Shown here: piece after piece, positions 1-7,659 of the stretch
How positions within the stretch are numbered: position 1 is the stretch's first letter
Layout of the letters: each line of letters opens with the position of its first letter
NCBI RefSeq assembly: GCF_017498505.1
Contig: NZ_CP071798.1
Span: 1,426,001 to 1,490,000, forward strand
Reading direction: 5' to 3'
DNA length: 64,000 bases
Origin: Sporosarcina sp. Te-1
GTDB lineage: Bacteria; Bacillota; Bacilli; Bacillales_A; Planococcaceae
Notes under the pieces: generated by a model
Databases searched by the model: none
What the model was told of the DNA's origin: nothing
The model's input: only the letters and a program-made list of their open reading frames with translations
Made by a program: the position numbers and the translations under genes

Positions 1-9
1 ACAAACTGC

Positions 10-789
10 TCAACTGAATACCCCCTCTGCTTCAATAACAGTTCCGACCAAATGTTGATCCGTTATGCGAACGGATGGAATACCTTCCCGGATACAATCA
101 AGTGCCGCCTTCACTTTCGGAATCATTCCTCCATAAATGTCCTCGGTCTCCAGCCATTTTACGATATCGCCAACTGACACGCGACGCTGAATAGTACCCG
201 CAATATGGATGCCTGGTGTATCTGTCACAAAAAGCAAACTTTCCGCCTCGACCGCAAGTGCCACTTTGCTCGCCATGGTATCCGCATTAATATTCAATGT
301 CATGCCACATTCTGTGGAACCAATACAGGAAAACACCGGAACAACACCGATATCAATGAAGCGATCAATCATTTGCTTATTAACAGATTTGATGTCTCCT
401 ACAAATCCATATTTCCCTTTATTCAAATAGTCGCAAGTAAATAATTTGCCGTCAAAACCGTTCAGCCCGATTGCCACTATGCCTTCCCGGTTCAATTGGT
501 GAACAAGGAGCGGATTAACCGATCCGATCAAAACAGTACGAACAATTTGCGCCGAGTCCTCACACGTGACACGGATGCCTTCGATGATAGTCGACTGTAT
601 GTCATGTTTCGCAAGCTCCGCATTGATGGCCGCTCCTCCCCCATGAACGATCAGAATATCGTAGCCTTCTGCCTGCAATCGTTTAAAGTTCGTAAAGAAA
701 TGGCTGCTCAAACCGCTCAGCATGCTGCCCCCTAATTTAACGACGATGCGTTTACGATCTATAGGTTGCATTGATTTGGACGTAGTCAT
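10..789 (-). CDS. argB: Acetylglutamate kinase ArgB
   Basis: Phosphorylates N-acetylglutamate with ATP, the second step of cytosolic ornithine/arginine synthesis. The 259 residues show the amino-acid-kinase fold: a glycine-rich VVKLGGSML near the N terminus, IVHGGGAAIN for substrate binding, and FVTDTPGI in the C-terminal half. Length is normal for the family. The start at 789 is chosen because GGGGGTG lies 11 nt upstream; an internal ATG at 771 has no good ribosome site. It overlaps the end of argJ by 38 bp, so translation is probably coupled within an argC-argJ-argB operon. The stop codon is only 10 bp from the window edge, so further arg genes may follow outside. Confidence 0.95.
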   Translation of the reverse strand: MTTSKSMQPIDRKRIVVKLGGSMLSGLSSHFFTNFKRLQAEGYDILIVHGGGAAINAELAKHDIQSTIIEGIRVTCEDSAQIVRTVLIGSVNPLLVHQLNREGIVAIGLNGFDGKLFTCDYLNKGKYGFVGDIKSVNKQMIDRFIDIGVVPVFSCIGSTECGMTLNINADTMASKVALAVEAESLLFVTDTPGIHIAGTIQRRVSVGDIVKWLETEDIYGGMIPKVKAALDCIREGIPSVRITDQHLVGTVIEAEGVFS

Positions 790-1978
790 AAGTCAAATCA
801 CACCCCCATGCTGTGCCTGTTCCCGATCCGCCATGTAAATGAATCGTTATCTTCACTTCCGGCTGCTTTAAATAATCGGTCAGCTCTTGTTCTGAAAAGG
901 TAACCGGCTCGCCAGACTTGACGACAAACGCGGAACCGATTTGTATGTCGATCTTCTCCGGATCGATTGCCGCTCCACTATAGCCCACGGCAGCTATGAC
1001 CCTTCCCCAATTTGCATCACAGCCAAAAACCGCCGTTTTGACTAAAGGTGATCCAACAACCGTCTTCCCAATTTTTCTTGCCTCTGCATCATTCAATGCA
1101 CCATTTACCTCCACCTCGATCAACTTCGTGGCGCCCTCGCCATCTTTAGCGATCATTTTCGCCAGGTCCTGTGCGACCGCATGCAATGCTTGCATGAAAG
1201 CAGTCCAATCCGGATGGAGTGGTGTTAATGGATCATTCCCGGCCAAACCATTGGCGAGGGCGAGCACCATATCATTTGTTGACGTATCCCCATCAACTGT
1301 GATGGAGTTGAATGTCCGATCGGTGACAGAAGATAGTGCATGCTGAAGATGACCCGATTCAATATTGGCATCTGTTGTAATGAACCCAAGCATCGTCGCC
1401 ATATTGGGTTCAATCATTCCCGAACCTTTGGCTGTCCCTGCCACAATGACTTCCTTCCCGTCAATTTCCGTTCGATATGCAATGTTTTTCGTGACCGTAT
1501 CTGTCGTTAAGATCGCTTGAGAAAACTGGATGGACCCTTCTAAACTGGCCGTGGGCTGCAGCTTCTCGATTCCAGCAAGCAGCTTCTCCATGTTCAACTT
1601 TTCTCCAATTACCCCGGTGGAAGCCACACCGACCAACTGAGGATCAATTCCTAGCTTATCCGCGGTCTTGCGTTGCATAACATATGCATCTTCCATCCCC
1701 TGTTTCCCTGTACAAGCATTGGCATTTCCAGAATTGATAATGACCGCTTGCATTTTTCCCATTCCATAGACGACTTGTTTGGTCACATGCAAGGGAGCTG
1801 CTTGAATCTGGTTGGTCGTAAAGACGCCCGCGACACTGGCAGGGATCTCACTGATAAGTAGAGCCAAATCATTTTTCTTATGTTTCAGGCCGCAATGCAC
1901 ACCGACTGCTTTGTATCCTCTAGGTGAGACGATATTCCGCTTTGAAATCCGCTTGATTGATGGAATAGCTACTGTCAT
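752..1978 (-). CDS. argJ: Bifunctional ornithine acetyltransferase/N-acetylglutamate synthase ArgJ
   Basis: Transfers the acetyl group from N-acetylornithine to glutamate (cyclic route) and can make acetylglutamate from acetyl-CoA. The 408-residue proprotein carries the self-cleavage motif KGSGMIEPNMATML; Thr195, after Ala194, is the expected new N-terminal nucleophile of the beta chain. GGAGGGG lies 6-7 nt before the ATG at 1978. The gene sits between argC (21 bp gap) and argB (38 bp overlap), the standard Bacillales operon order. Full length, with no sign of damage. Confidence 0.95.
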   Translation of the reverse strand: MTVAIPSIKRISKRNIVSPRGYKAVGVHCGLKHKKNDLALLISEIPASVAGVFTTNQIQAAPLHVTKQVVYGMGKMQAVIINSGNANACTGKQGMEDAYVMQRKTADKLGIDPQLVGVASTGVIGEKLNMEKLLAGIEKLQPTASLEGSIQFSQAILTTDTVTKNIAYRTEIDGKEVIVAGTAKGSGMIEPNMATMLGFITTDANIESGHLQHALSSVTDRTFNSITVDGDTSTNDMVLALANGLAGNDPLTPLHPDWTAFMQALHAVAQDLAKMIAKDGEGATKLIEVEVNGALNDAEARKIGKTVVGSPLVKTAVFGCDANWGRVIAAVGYSGAAIDPEKIDIQIGSAFVVKSGEPVTFSEQELTDYLKQPEVKITIHLHGGSGTGTAWGCDLTYDYVQINATYRS

Positions 1979-1999
1979 ACAATCCCCTCCGAATGTTTG

Positions 2000-3037
2000 T
2001 TAAATATACAAAGGCATACCCGTCAATCCGGCTGTTTCCTCAAAACCGTATTGGATATTCATATTTTGAACCGCCTGCCCTGCCGCACCTTTTATCAAAT
2101 TATCGATAACAGAGACGATGGTCGCTCTATTTGTCCGTTGATCCACCTTCACATGGATATCACAGTAATTCGAACCATACACTTGATTCGTTCCCATGAC
2201 AGCTGCTTCCCGGATAATCCGTACGAAGGGATTGTTTTGATAAGCTGCTTCGAGACAGTCATACAAGTCCTCCTCCTTCACATTTCCCGTTACGGGCGCA
2301 TAGCTTGTCGCCATGATCCCACGGGTCATCGGAACAAGATGGGTGGTGAATGTGATGGGAGTAGAGGAATGTGCAAATTGGCCAATTGCCTGTTCGATTT
2401 CCGGAATATGTTGATGCTCATGCAACTTGTAGATGGAGAGATTTTCATTGGTTTCAGCAAAATGGGTGGCTCGGCTGAGCGTATTGCCCGCTCCTGACAC
2501 ACCGCTTTTTGCATCGATAATGACGGAATTCCCATCGATCAGTCCAGATGTAAGCAATGGCAGCAACGAAAGCAATACAGCGGTTGGATAACATCCCGGA
2601 TTAGCGATTAGCTGTGCTTCGGAAATGGCGGTACGATTCCACTCTGATAAGCCGTAAACACTGGCTTCAAGCATCTCTTCTGTAGCAGGCTGTTTTTTAT
2701 ACCAGTGTCGATAATCGCGAGGATCCTTTAAGCGGAAGTCTCCCGATAAGTCGATTAACTTCGGCTTTTTTCCGAGCAATGGAGGAAAGAGGGTACTCGT
2801 CACACCAGCAGGCGTACTTGCAAAAACAACATCAAGTTCTACTAACGCATCCATATTAAGCGATTGTAGCGGTATATCATATAGCCCTTTTAAATGTGCA
2901 TATTTTCTAGAGAAGATCATTCCTTCATCAGAAGATGTGAATAAACTAATTTGATTTACATATGGATGCCCATGGAGCAGACGAAGCAATTCGACTCCGC
3001 CATATCCCGTCGCACCAATGATTCCAACCTTCAACAT
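2000..3037 (-). CDS. argC: N-acetyl-gamma-glutamyl-phosphate reductase ArgC
   Basis: NADPH-dependent reduction of acetylglutamyl phosphate, third step of arginine synthesis. Starting at the ATG at 3037 the protein is 345 residues and begins with a Rossmann motif (GIIGATGYGG). The catalytic cysteine is Cys149 in ANPGCYPT. The longer frame from 3091 would add 18 hydrophobic residues upstream, but AAAGGGGTG lies just before the 3037 ATG and family members start here, so the short form is preferred. First gene of the argCJB operon, read from a sigma-A-type promoter just upstream. Confidence 0.94.
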   Translation of the reverse strand: MLKVGIIGATGYGGVELLRLLHGHPYVNQISLFTSSDEGMIFSRKYAHLKGLYDIPLQSLNMDALVELDVVFASTPAGVTSTLFPPLLGKKPKLIDLSGDFRLKDPRDYRHWYKKQPATEEMLEASVYGLSEWNRTAISEAQLIANPGCYPTAVLLSLLPLLTSGLIDGNSVIIDAKSGVSGAGNTLSRATHFAETNENLSIYKLHEHQHIPEIEQAIGQFAHSSTPITFTTHLVPMTRGIMATSYAPVTGNVKEEDLYDCLEAAYQNNPFVRIIREAAVMGTNQVYGSNYCDIHVKVDQRTNRATIVSVIDNLIKGAAGQAVQNMNIQYGFEETAGLTGMPLYI

Positions 3038-3062
3038 CCTCACCCCTTTAATGATTAGGTTT

Positions 3063-3091
3063 AGTATACTTATGCATAAATATAAAGTCAA
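3063..3091 (-). promoter_or_regulatory. argC promoter with ARG-box-like operator
   Basis: On the minus strand TTGACT (3086-3091) and TATACT (3063-3068) are 17 bp apart, a near-consensus sigma-A promoter about 25 bp upstream of argC. The spacer holds an 18-bp site (3071-3088) matching about 12 positions of the Bacillus ARG-box consensus as I recall it, placed where ArgR/AhrC bound with arginine would block RNA polymerase. The promoter is clear; the operator is probable. Confidence 0.65.
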
Positions 3092-3144
3092 CTGTATTTT
3101 TATTTAACTTACAAACTATTTCATCTACCTTGTTTAACAACTTG

Positions 3145-3194
3145 TTTTGCATTCATGCGGAATATGATATAATCTTTTTATTACTTGGTACTAA
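3145..3194 (+). promoter_or_regulatory. fabI promoter with possible FapR operator
   Basis: A perfect TATAAT (3168-3173) precedes fabI; the best -35 at 17 bp is a weak TTTTGC (3145-3150). Just downstream, 3178-3194 is a 17-bp imperfect inverted repeat containing GGTACTAA, resembling FapR operators of Bacillus fatty-acid genes both in sequence and in position over the transcription start. Six of eight half-site positions are symmetric. FapR control by malonyl-CoA is inferred. Confidence 0.45.
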
Positions 3195-3232
3195 TAGAAG
3201 GTGATAGTTTATCGCCGAATCAGGAGGTCATT

Positions 3233-4012
3233 ATGGAGGATTTGCTGAAACTGAAAGGGAAAAATATTGTCGTTATGGGTGTGGCAAATGAACGGAGCAT
3301 CGCCTGGGGCGTAGCGAAATCGCTTTTTGATGTGGGTGCAAATGTCATTTTCACATATCGAAAAGAACGGTCCTTAGCAAAGCTGGAAAAGGCGCTAGAG
3401 AAAGCTGGCTTGGAACCGAAAATGATTGTGCAATGCGATGTCAATGAGGATGAAAGCATCGAGCATGCCTTCACGATGATTGGAGAAACATTGGGCACGA
3501 TCCACGGAGTGGTTCACTCCATCGCCTTTGCGCATGCCGAGGACTTGCATGCTGATTACATCAATACGTCAAGAAGCGGTTATGCATTCGCACAAGATTC
3601 CAGCTCGTACTCACTTGTTGCGACCGCACGGGAAGCCCGCCGTTTCATGACAGAAGGCGGATCAATCATTACGATGAGTTATTTAGGCGCCGAACGTGTC
3701 CTGGAAGGATATAATGTCATGGGCGTAGCAAAAGCGGCACTTGAAGCATCGGTGCGTTATTTGGCTTCCGACTTAGGAAAAGACGCCATCCGGATCAACG
3801 CCATTTCCGCCGGGGCAGTCCGCACACTATCCGCAAAAGGAGTACCCTCCTTCAATACGATCCTCGGACAAATCGAAGAACGTGCGCCGCTAAAGCGCAA
3901 CATTACCAATGAAGAAGTTGCCAAAATGTCCATTGCTATGCTAAGCGATTTGTCTTCAGGCGTCACAGGTGAGGTCATCTACGTCGATGCGGGATATAAT
4001 ATAATGGGATAA
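3233..4012 (+). CDS. fabI: Enoyl-[acyl-carrier-protein] reductase (NADH) FabI
   Basis: Reduces trans-2-enoyl-ACP in the last step of each fatty-acid elongation cycle. The 259-residue protein is an atypical short-chain dehydrogenase. It opens with the nucleotide-binding GVANERSIAWG, and the catalytic Tyr150, Tyr160 and Lys167 (in SYLGAER and GYNVMGVAK) are spaced as in E. coli Tyr146/Tyr156/Lys163. The start is the ATG at 3233, five bases after AGGAGG (3222-3227); the upstream in-frame ATG at 3185 lies inside the putative operator. Monocistronic, ending in a strong terminator. Triclosan-type inhibitors act on this family. Confidence 0.95.
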   Translation: MEDLLKLKGKNIVVMGVANERSIAWGVAKSLFDVGANVIFTYRKERSLAKLEKALEKAGLEPKMIVQCDVNEDESIEHAFTMIGETLGTIHGVVHSIAFAHAEDLHADYINTSRSGYAFAQDSSSYSLVATAREARRFMTEGGSIITMSYLGAERVLEGYNVMGVAKAALEASVRYLASDLGKDAIRINAISAGAVRTLSAKGVPSFNTILGQIEERAPLKRNITNEEVAKMSIAMLSDLSSGVTGEVIYVDAGYNIMG

Positions 4013-4020
4013 AGTTTGTC

Positions 4021-4052
4021 GGCAGGGATGGTCTATCCCTGCCGTTTTTTTT
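4021..4052 (+). terminator. Rho-independent terminator of fabI
   Basis: A perfect 9-bp stem (GGCAGGGAT / ATCCCTGCC, 4021-4029 and 4035-4043) with a 5-nt loop, followed by a run of eight T. Confidence 0.92.
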
Positions 4053-4060
4053 GCAATACT

Positions 4061-4218
4061 ATATTTGGCGCGGATGCTTCCGTTTTTGGCGCACGCCGCT
4101 CTTTATTTGGCGCGGTCGCTTCGGGTTTTGGCACCAGCTATACTTTATTTGGCACGTCGCTTCGGGTTTTGGCGCACGCTGCCCTTTATTTGGCGCGGTC
4201 GCTTCGCTTTTTGGCGTA
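4061..4218. repeat. Intergenic array 1: eight units around TTTGGCGC, period about 21 bp
   Basis: The hexamer TTTGGC occurs at 4064, 4085, 4106, 4127, 4148, 4168, 4189 and 4210, spacings 21, 21, 21, 21, 20, 21 and 21. Units alternate between two flavours (TATTTGGCGCGG... and TTTTGGCGCAC...), giving a 42-bp super-period. The array begins just after the fabI terminator and ends inside a truncated acetyltransferase gene. Open frames across it arise only because 21 is a multiple of three. No CRISPR-like spacers are present. Confidence 0.9.
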
Positions 4219-4219
4219 C

Positions 4220-4411
4220 AAGCATCAACAGGCCTATAGGCAATTCACCGTGATAGATTGCATAGACAGGGCTTTTATTATGGCAAAATGCGTATGCTCT
4301 CGCCATAATGGTTACATTCGAAGCGACATACTTGGTCTGCTCCTCCTTCACCTTCAACGAATTGAGCGAACGCCAATTTTCCGGTGTGATTTCTCTAAAA
4401 TGAACCGTCAT
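4220..4411 (-). pseudogene. Truncated GNAT acetyltransferase, N-terminal 64 residues only
   Basis: A good ribosome site (GGAGGAAAGGAAC) precedes ATG at 4411. The frame gives an N-terminal GNAT segment (EITPENWRSLNSLKV, then AIYHGELPIGLLML) like spermidine/diamine acetyltransferases of Bacillales. Recognisable sequence stops after LLML, where array 1 starts, and the catalytic acetyl-CoA-binding half is missing. The open frame runs on to 4145 through repeat sequence. It is therefore a remnant whose 3' part was lost or replaced at the array border. Confidence 0.7.
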
Positions 4412-4551
4412 GTTCCTTTCCTCCGAATCAACGTAATTATTCTTTCAGTCTATCATGTAACGTCTCCCTTTTCTAAATGGAATCTAGTTTATAAAATCAA
4501 AATAGTAACTTTGCTAAGCTTCTTTTCGTCCTATCTAAAGAGGTGACTGAA

Positions 4552-5454
4552 ATGAGGAGTAAACCTATTTATGTCGAAATTCATATAGATGCGGATGTTG
4601 AAGCTGTATGGGAAGCTTCTCAGGATCCCTTTCTTCATTCCCAATGGGATCTCCGCTTTTCGTCCATCACTTATTTGCCGCGGAAAGAAGGAGAGCCCCA
4701 ATTGTTTACCTATGAGAGGAAAGTCTTGCCGTTCTTAACCGTGCAAGGGTGGGGAAAGAGTTCAGGGATTTCGAATCATCCGGACGGGACGCGTTCTTCC
4801 GCACTTCATTTCGGGACGGATCAATGGCATTCTCCAATCAAGGAAGGCAAAGGATATTGGAAATATGAACCAGACGGCAAGGGTACAACCTTTTTGACGC
4901 AGTATAACTATGACGCCAATTTTCGGAGAGGGGGAACATTTATTGATTCTATCCTCTTCCGTCCGATGATGGGCTGGGCGACGGCTGTTAGTTTTGACGT
5001 TTTAAAAAGATGGCTGGAGAAAGGCGAATCGCCGGCTTCCCAATATTTACGCTTCTTCACATTATACGGCTTGTCTATGTTTTTCGCGTTTATTTGGATA
5101 TACCAAGGACTCATGCCGAAGCTGGTCGGAATGCATCCTGAAGAACGTTCTATGATCGGAAGTACATTGCATTTGACGGATGCCCAATCAGCAAAAGTGG
5201 TGTTAGCTATTGGCATCTTGGAAGTCTTATTCGGTCTTTTGTGGATCGTTTATCGAAGAAAGAAACATCTATTCGCTCTGCAGATAGTCGTGTTCCCGCT
5301 TCTTACACTTGGAGCACTCGCAGCCAATCCAGGAATAGCGATTGACCCATTCAATCCTGTCACATTTAATCTAGCGTTATTTGTCTTAACATGGCTTGGC
5401 TATATCAACAGCGATCGTTTGCCTTCTGCCACATCTTGTAAGAGAAAGCGGTGA
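4552..5454 (+). CDS. yndG: YndG-like membrane protein: SRPBCC domain plus DoxX-like segment
   Basis: About 300 residues. The first 160 resemble the START/SRPBCC lipid-pocket fold (start KPIYVEIHIDADVEAVWEAS, later GYWKYEPDGKGTTFLTQYNY); the rest holds about four membrane helices like DoxX-family proteins (FFTLYGLSMFFAFIWIYQG, then KVVLAIGILEVLFGLLWIV). Start chosen at ATG 4552, which has AAGAGGTG six bases upstream; GTG 4543 overlaps that site. It is followed after 4 bp by a DUF4166 gene and then a YndJ-like gene, the order of B. subtilis yndG-yndH-yndJ as I recall it. The biochemical role is unknown; a lipid or quinone-related membrane function is only a guess. Confidence 0.75.
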   Translation: MRSKPIYVEIHIDADVEAVWEASQDPFLHSQWDLRFSSITYLPRKEGEPQLFTYERKVLPFLTVQGWGKSSGISNHPDGTRSSALHFGTDQWHSPIKEGKGYWKYEPDGKGTTFLTQYNYDANFRRGGTFIDSILFRPMMGWATAVSFDVLKRWLEKGESPASQYLRFFTLYGLSMFFAFIWIYQGLMPKLVGMHPEERSMIGSTLHLTDAQSAKVVLAIGILEVLFGLLWIVYRRKKHLFALQIVVFPLLTLGALAANPGIAIDPFNPVTFNLALFVLTWLGYINSDRLPSATSCKRKR

Positions 5455-5458
5455 TAGT

Positions 5459-6067
5459 ATGTCGATATACAAGGAAATACTCGGAGATCGCTTTGATCAA
5501 CTACACCCTAAGCTGCAACAACGGTATTTGATCGAAGAAGGCTCCCCTTTTCATGGTAAAGGAATCATGCAAGAAATTAAGGGTGGTCCTGTATGGCTGT
5601 TACCTCTATTTCGGATAGGCATACGATGGAAGCTGTTATTCCCTGAACGTGGACAGGCTGTACCTTTTACGGTGACCAACCGGTTTCAGATCGGAAAAGA
5701 TGGCGAGCGACAGATTCATTGGGAACGAATCTTTCATTTTCCGAAGAACAAACGCTTTTTTAATGCGTTAATGAGCTTGGATAAAGAACGACCGCTCGTT
5801 AAGGATTACTTAGGAGAGCCAGCCATCGTCTATTCGGATTTGGTTGTTGAAGTTACGGATAAACAGGGATTACGTATCCAGTCCAAGGATCAGCGATTGG
5901 TTATCGGAAAGTTCGAAGTCCCCCTACCCTATCCTTTTCAAGGACTCGCAACGGTTTATGAAGGGTACGATGAATTGCGTGACGTTTACACAATTCATGT
6001 CCGTGTCCGTAATCCGTTGATCGGCCATCTCTTTTCCTACAAAGGGGAGTTTGTGCAAGATGCGTAA
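5459..6067 (+). CDS. yndH: DUF4166 protein (YndH-like)
   Basis: 202 residues starting MSIYKEILGDRFDQLHP, typical of the DUF4166 family, which has no assigned activity. No signal peptide or membrane helix is evident. A longer frame starts at 5396, but the ATG at 5459 sits 4 bp after the yndG stop and matches family starts, although its ribosome site is weak. The end overlaps yndJ by 8 bp, so the three genes form one transcript. DUF4166 domains are also found fused to epimerase-like or SRPBCC proteins, which fits the N-terminal domain of the preceding gene. Confidence 0.75.
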   Translation: MSIYKEILGDRFDQLHPKLQQRYLIEEGSPFHGKGIMQEIKGGPVWLLPLFRIGIRWKLLFPERGQAVPFTVTNRFQIGKDGERQIHWERIFHFPKNKRFFNALMSLDKERPLVKDYLGEPAIVYSDLVVEVTDKQGLRIQSKDQRLVIGKFEVPLPYPFQGLATVYEGYDELRDVYTIHVRVRNPLIGHLFSYKGEFVQDA

Positions 6068-7622
6068 CTTTGTCCTGCTTCATATTATTCTATTTTTACT
6101 GATTACCTTTGCGAGTCCTGAGCCCTGGCCGTTTCTCCTTCTCACTTCAGCACAAATAGTCTATGTTCCTATTGTGCTGAAGCTTGTAATGAAGAATGAT
6201 TGGTTTGACCGGGTTTATCTATACTTCGCCGTTCCTGCTTATGTCTCAATTGCAATCCTGCAAATCTCACATGTATCGTGGGCTGTCGTACCAGCCTCCA
6301 TTTATTTAGCATTTACCCTCGTGGTCGCAATATATGGGCTCACACGTTTTTTACAAAGGGGATTTACGAACTTTGAAGAATTTGCAATTGATGCTGGGAT
6401 GGTCTATATCGCGATGGGGGGTGCTTGGTTCTTCGCCTATACCGTCGATATCAACACTGGATTTACACCTCTTCTGACCTGGTTGACAGCAATCCATTTC
6501 CATTACTCAGCATTTTTATTGCCCATTTTTATCGGATTGGCCGGCCGCATTTCAAAACCGTCCCGTTTCACTCTTTATGCAGGGCTCCTGCTAATTGCCC
6601 CTATGTTGACAGCCATAGGCATCACGTTTTCAAGATGGGTAGAATTGCTTGCCGTTTTGGTCTATATTGTCGGATTGGTTGGAATGAATTTCGTTGTGTG
6701 GAGAATTAACCGGTTTCAACCGGTCCAGAAATGGTTCATTCGCATCTCGTTTTCCTCATTAGTGCTGACCATTTTGTTTTCCTTGCTCTATGTATTAGGG
6801 AATGGTTTCGGGTTAACGACCATGACAATCGATGATATGTTGCGTTTCCACGGTGTCTTGAATTGCGTCCTATTTGCTTTATTTGGAGTGATTGGCTGGT
6901 TATTGAGTGTTCCGAAACCTATTTATCAACCACTCACATTTCCAGTTAGCAGCATACGTGGAAAGCCAGTAGTCGAGCAATTAGGTGTTGCCGGAAGCGG
7001 TACAGGTCTCGTGGATGATATGAAGCTGTATCAGTTACGTAAGGCGTCCAATCAAATAGTCGATTTTTATGAACATACAAAGGATTATCGTCTATTCGCA
7101 ACAGTCAGATGGCATGCATGGTTCAAGCCCTTTGCTTGGATCTATTCATGGATCAGCCGAAGAACGGAGCAGATTAATTTGCCGACGCACGGCCGACAGG
7201 TGGAAATGACAGGAGATGTGATTCAACTTCATGACCAGTTGGATGACAGGGAAAGCGTGAGAGCATGGATCCGAAAAGTGGAGGAACAATATGCCTTCAT
7301 CGCTCTTTATTCGTATCATATCTCAGCGGCAGGCAAGCCGTATATGAATATTGCACTGCCGCTTCCTTTTACTAATATGACGGGTATCTTAGAATTGATG
7401 GATACCAATGAAGGTTTGATTTTGACAAGTGAACGTTCCTCCGCTACGTCGGATGCAGGCATTTATTTAATTGGCAAGAGGGGTCATCGATTTAGATTGC
7501 CACTGGAGGAAAAGTTTCTAGTGAGAGAAGTTGGAGCTGGTAACTTACAAGCTACCCATAAGATGAAAATTGTTTCGGTCCCCTTTTTAACAATCAATTA
7601 CAGTATCCATAAACTAAACTAA
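6060..7622 (+). CDS. yndJ: YndJ-like polytopic membrane protein
   Basis: 520 residues. The first roughly 300 are mostly hydrophobic, with about eight to nine predicted helices (for example FVLLHIILFLLITFASP and FFAYTVDINTGFTPLLTWL). The last 200 are soluble (from about DDMKLYQLRKASNQIVDFYEH), probably cytoplasmic. AAAGGGGAG at 6041-6049 sets the ATG at 6060; a TTG at 6051 lies too close to it. Third gene of the yndGHJ unit, ended by a shared terminator with argH. The YndJ family has no known biochemical function. Confidence 0.75.
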   Translation: MRNFVLLHIILFLLITFASPEPWPFLLLTSAQIVYVPIVLKLVMKNDWFDRVYLYFAVPAYVSIAILQISHVSWAVVPASIYLAFTLVVAIYGLTRFLQRGFTNFEEFAIDAGMVYIAMGGAWFFAYTVDINTGFTPLLTWLTAIHFHYSAFLLPIFIGLAGRISKPSRFTLYAGLLLIAPMLTAIGITFSRWVELLAVLVYIVGLVGMNFVVWRINRFQPVQKWFIRISFSSLVLTILFSLLYVLGNGFGLTTMTIDDMLRFHGVLNCVLFALFGVIGWLLSVPKPIYQPLTFPVSSIRGKPVVEQLGVAGSGTGLVDDMKLYQLRKASNQIVDFYEHTKDYRLFATVRWHAWFKPFAWIYSWISRRTEQINLPTHGRQVEMTGDVIQLHDQLDDRESVRAWIRKVEEQYAFIALYSYHISAAGKPYMNIALPLPFTNMTGILELMDTNEGLILTSERSSATSDAGIYLIGKRGHRFRLPLEEKFLVREVGAGNLQATHKMKIVSVPFLTINYSIHKLN

Positions 7623-7648
7623 AACGGCGAGGGGCTCCCCCGCCGTTT
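7622..7648. terminator. Bidirectional terminator between yndJ and argH
   Basis: Stem AAACGGCG (7622-7629) / CGCCGTTT (7641-7648) with an inner GGGG/CCCC helix and one bulged A. It lies between convergent genes. U-tracts are short, so strength is moderate. Confidence 0.75.
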
Positions 7649-7659
7649 CATTAGTATGA

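Noticed and set aside
4016..4546. 176-codon plus-strand frame rich in FGA/LFG repeats
   Set aside because: It crosses the 21-bp array, whose period is a multiple of three, and has no ribosome site; the open frame is a by-product of the repeat.
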